NCBI GenBank assembly: GCA_028622995.1
Contig: JAJQJQ010000046.1
Coordinates: forward strand, 1,612,001-1,676,000
From: Panagrolaimus kolymaensis
Taxonomy: Eukaryota; Nematoda; Chromadorea; Rhabditida; Panagrolaimidae
DNA length: 64,000 nucleotides
Direction: 5' to 3'
How positions within the stretch are numbered: position 1 is the stretch's first letter; each line of letters starts with the position of its first letter. This document shows, piece by piece, positions 60,991 to 64,000 of this stretch. The position numbers and the translations under genes are program-made. A model generated the notes under the pieces. The model was not told the origin of the DNA. It saw nothing but the letters and a program-made list of their open reading frames with translations, and did no database searches.

Positions 60991-62499
60991 TCATCCTTTT
61001 TGGGAATCAGTTATAATTTCAAGAAGTAAAGTTTTTTTGGACATCATTTCAGGTTCTAATAATGAATCATTTATTTTTTTGATGTCGTCGGATGTAATAT
61101 TTTCTTTTTGCTGTTTTTGTTCTTTTTTCCATTCTTCATAAAAAATTGCAATACAATCCGAAGAAATTCTATTGCCTGAAAATTCTGAAATCAATCGAAG
61201 AACTGTAATTCCATCTTTGATGATTTGATCTTTAATAAATTTGGGAACATCATCTTCATCAAAATTTTTGCAATTACTATATGTAAGTTGACCGTTGACA
61301 AATTCTTTAGAAAATTCGGGGTTAAAAGAAAACAAAAGCCAAGATACGAAATTTGCAAAATTCATAATTGTTAAAATTAAAAACCAAAACCATAAAATGA
61401 TGTAAAGTTTTTCAATGACCATGTTAATCATCTTAAAAAATTAATAATAAGAGTTAGTTGATTTTAAAAAAAGTTTTTTTTGGGACTTACTAAAACACAT
61501 TGAACGGGATAGATCATTTGTCGACCGCTGGTGTCATCGCGACGCTCAAAATCACAAAAAGTTACCTAAAAGCCAGCCATAGATTAATAACTTTGAAAAA
61601 CAAACAAAAAAAGAAGCAAACAACGACGAACCCTTGGAAAATTTCCACTGGCTTTCCAATCCCTCATTGAAATGAGATCTTTTAAAACTCCAAAACCCCA
61701 AAATTTGTAGGAAGTATTAAAAAATTGATTCATAAAATAAAGTTGGGCGAAACTATTAATGAAATTTGAAAGTTTGTAACATAAATAAACCATGGTTAAA
61801 TAATTGCAATGAAATTTGGTGGAGAAAATTCCAATGAAAGAATCGATTCGAATTTTTTGGAATTTCATTGCAGAAAGGAAATATTTTGCTGCTTCACGAA
61901 TTTCTTTTTCATTGGCTTCGGGTGTAGCCATGAATTTCTTGTGACGGTTTTCTCCATCACCAAAATTTTTAATGATTTCATGAAAATTGAGGCTGGAGAA
62001 TGATGTAAATTTGTTACAAATTTTTTTGGGAATAAAGCTACAAAGAAGTTGAAAAAATAAAAAGATTGGAACCTTAAAATCAAAGAGTTGGGTATAATAA
62101 TTAATGAAGATAGATTTTAAGAGAAAGAAAACTAACCCATTGATAATAATGAATTTCAAAATCTTTTCGTTTTTCCACAGCTGGAAAGTGTTCATTCTCA
62201 AAGCTCAAATAATAAGTATTTTTATTTGAACCTAAAAAGCGTGATTAATGGTTAGAAAAAATAATAGGTTAATTAAACAAAAAAAACTTACAATGACTTT
62301 CAATATATTTTTCCCATTTCGATTTATATTCCGCACCTAACCAACATTGAAGAGGTTGACCAACATATTGTTTCATACCAATAATCACGATAACAATGAG
62401 AAATAAATAACTGGTGTAAAAATAATTTATGCGATCAACGAAATCATCATCATATTTGGGTTTAATATTCTTTTGAATTTTATCGGAACCTCTAATCAT
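60991..62499 (-). CDS. innexin (gap-junction protein)
   Basis: Five exons, complement of 60991-61431, 61491-61565, 61632-62072, 62137-62231 and 62292-62499, give 419 aa, normal for innexins. Diagnostic features: YVGQPLQCWLGAEYKSKWEKY after TM1, the innexin signature HYYQWVPIFLFFQ at TM2, and VTFCDFERR...YPVQCVL in the second extracellular loop before TM4 (YIILWFWFLILTIMNFANF). Two cysteines per extracellular loop are present. Innexins assemble as channels joining cells or as hemichannels. The cytosolic tail is acidic and Lys-rich. Two introns use AAG acceptors (at 61432 and 62073) instead of TAG/CAG, but phase supports both. It is divergently paired with the innexin at 63101. Confidence 0.93.
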
Positions 62500-63100
62500 T
62501 TTGTTGTTTTTTTAGTTGCAAATGAAAATTAAGCTTGGATCAAACTAACCAAACAAAAAAAGGGTGAATGAAAAAGATTTGGTGAAAAAAAAATTAGTTA
62601 AAGAAAAAATATACAAAAATAAAGAAACAAATTAATTGTTACCGCATATTTAGGGCGAGGCTAACACTTTAACCAAATAAGTATGCCATAATGGAGCAAT
62701 CAGATAACCCATAAGAAGGTAAGTGAAATCCAAAGCAAAAGGCAAGGTTCAAAAATGCTTTTGAGGGTAAATTTTCTTTCGTTTATATATGTATTTTCGC
62801 CGTATCGCCGTACTTTTTTTTATCTCTCTATTTTTTGTTGTTGGTTATTTATCCCTCTTGCTATTATTATTATTATTATTATTTGTTGCACTCTAATCTT
62901 TTTTGATATCTTCTTGATCGTTTGTTTTCATTAGAATTTTTTTAAAGGTTTATATTTCCATCCATAAATATCGGCTACTACTTTTTTTGCACTCCTATTA
63001 TATTTTCTTTTACTTCTCTTATTTTATTCGTCGCTTAAAAAAGTTTGTTATACCTTCGATTTTCTTATACAACAACGATATTTTAGCCTTTCATCAAATT
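62500..63100. promoter_or_regulatory. shared divergent upstream region of two innexins
   Basis: 601 bp between the two innexin starts. It contains a (TTA)n microsatellite at 62862-62883 and an acceptor-like TTTTAG ending at 63086, 14 bases before the plus-strand ATG. No transcription-factor site is assigned. Confidence 0.5.
62862..62883. repeat. (TTA)n microsatellite
   Basis: About seven consecutive ATT/TTA units by direct reading. Confidence 0.8.
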
Positions 63101-63954
63101 ATGTCCCTCCAAGGATTTCTTAAAACAACTATAAATTTTGATGAAGATCCTTTCGATAAACTCAACAATGTAATCACTTCATATATTTTGTTTTTCATTG
63201 GATTCTTTTTATTTGCATCGGAATATAATGGCAATCCCATGAGATGTTGGGGTAAACCTGAATGGGTTTCATCATGGCATGAATATACTGAAGATATATG
63301 CTTTATTGAAGGCACATATTATGTTGATATAAATGATAGACTTCCAAATAGCTATCATGATTTGATTACAAAATATAAGAAAGTCACTTTTTATCAGGTA
63401 AATTAACTATTCGACATTAGGGAATTAATTGATAAAAAAAAATTTAGTGGGTTCCATTTCTTTTTTGTTTGATGGGAATTCTTTTGCAATTACCCCGCTT
63501 CTTTTGGTTTTTTGTAAATTGGTCAACATGTAAGTAATTATTTCTGCTGATAACTTTTATTTTAATTTTTTGTTTGTTGTTGTAGACATGTATCTCACAG
63601 AATTTTGCGAAACTGCAGTAAAAGTTTCCCATTTCAAAACTACTTCCAAAAGTCATTTTATGAATATTTTAATTCGTCATTTTCAAGATGTTATTGATCG
63701 AAAATGGAAATTAAAATCAACCCAGAAAAAAATGAAGGATGTTAAAGGCATTATTAAACGTTCTTATTGGTCAGTTTTTTTTCTTACTTCCATAGTCTCG
63801 AAAAACTTTTTTTTCTTCGAAATTTTTTTAAACATCCAACTTTTTTCTAATTCATATTTATTTTAGTCTCTGGAATAATTATATTACTCCTCGCTCCTTA
63901 TTTATATCATATCTCATTGTTAAAATTTGGAATATTATCAATAATGTTGCAATT
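63101..63954 (+). CDS. innexin, 5' part (continues past the window)
   Basis: Exons 63101-63397, 63448-63529, 63586-63769 and 63867-63954 are in the window; a GTAAGT donor at 63955 shows that the gene continues beyond 64000. TM1 (SYILFFIGFFLFASE) is followed by YNGNPMRCWGKPEWVSSWHEY, then YQWVPFLFCLMGILLQLPRFFWF (TM2 signature), a cytoplasmic loop, and the start of TM3. Cys positions in the first extracellular loop are kept (RCW; ICF). The start at 63101 follows an acceptor-like TTTTAG by 14 bases. It lies head-to-head with the other innexin; the two are clearly diverged, so the duplication is not recent. Confidence 0.9.
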
Positions 63955-64000
63955 GTAAGTTTTTTATCCCTAGCTTCCAAAAAAAGTAAATCTATTCATT

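Overview
The window is nuclear DNA of a nematode. It is strongly AT-rich. The introns are mostly 45-80 bp, with GTAAGT-type donors and T-run/TTTTAG acceptors. Several genes have a lone acceptor-like TTTTAG a few bases before the ATG, as expected of spliced-leader trans-splicing. Nematode hallmarks include a major sperm protein (MSP) domain gene, two innexins, a tyrosinase with C-terminal ShKT domains, a chemoreceptor remnant and a U2 snRNA. The F-box-like family (TCK-F-K-P signature) and the overall style suggest a clade IV free-living worm of the Panagrolaimus/Panagrellus type. That placement is inference.

Layout. 0-8.7 kb (mostly minus): a histidine acid phosphatase, a short F-box-like gene, a foldback element with two identical 190-bp inverted arms, a degenerate tRNA-like element, and a secreted tyrosinase-ShKT gene with a 1.3-kb first intron. 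8.7-12.6 kb: no gene seen. 12.6-16.2 kb: an SLC1 glutamate transporter and an MSP-domain protein, both minus. 16.9-21.8 kb: complete DNA topoisomerase II, plus strand, whose first exon reads as a mitochondrial presequence. 22.4-25.5 kb: an unrecognised nuclear-looking protein and a secreted protein made of two related domains. 26-31.2 kb: small membrane-protein genes, a partial paralogue pair and a block of degenerate repeats. 32-34.6 kb: a second acid phosphatase. 34.8-38.2 kb: no gene seen. 38.2-42.6 kb: a small secreted Cys-rich protein, U2 snRNA (minus) and an SLC19-type vitamin transporter (minus). 43.7-44.5 kb: a broken seven-TM receptor. 45.5-54.5 kb: a two-unit F-box-like gene, a CUB-vWA secreted protein, a BAR-domain protein, a damaged MYST acetyltransferase and an F-box-like gene broken by a 116-bp tandem duplication. 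54.9-60.3 kb: a disordered protein, a type I membrane protein and a small single-pass membrane protein. 61-64 kb: a head-to-head pair of innexins, the second leaving the window.

There is no operon-like or single-pathway logic: housekeeping genes (top-2, U2, transporters) alternate with fast-evolving families (F-box-like, acid phosphatase, chemoreceptor, CUB/vWA). Exon models were built by hand from splice consensus and reading phase; every complete model closes in frame. The strongest leads are the putative dual-localised topoisomerase II, the frame-breaking tandem duplication in an F-box-like gene, the MYST gene with a stop codon at a conserved tryptophan, and the perfect foldback element.
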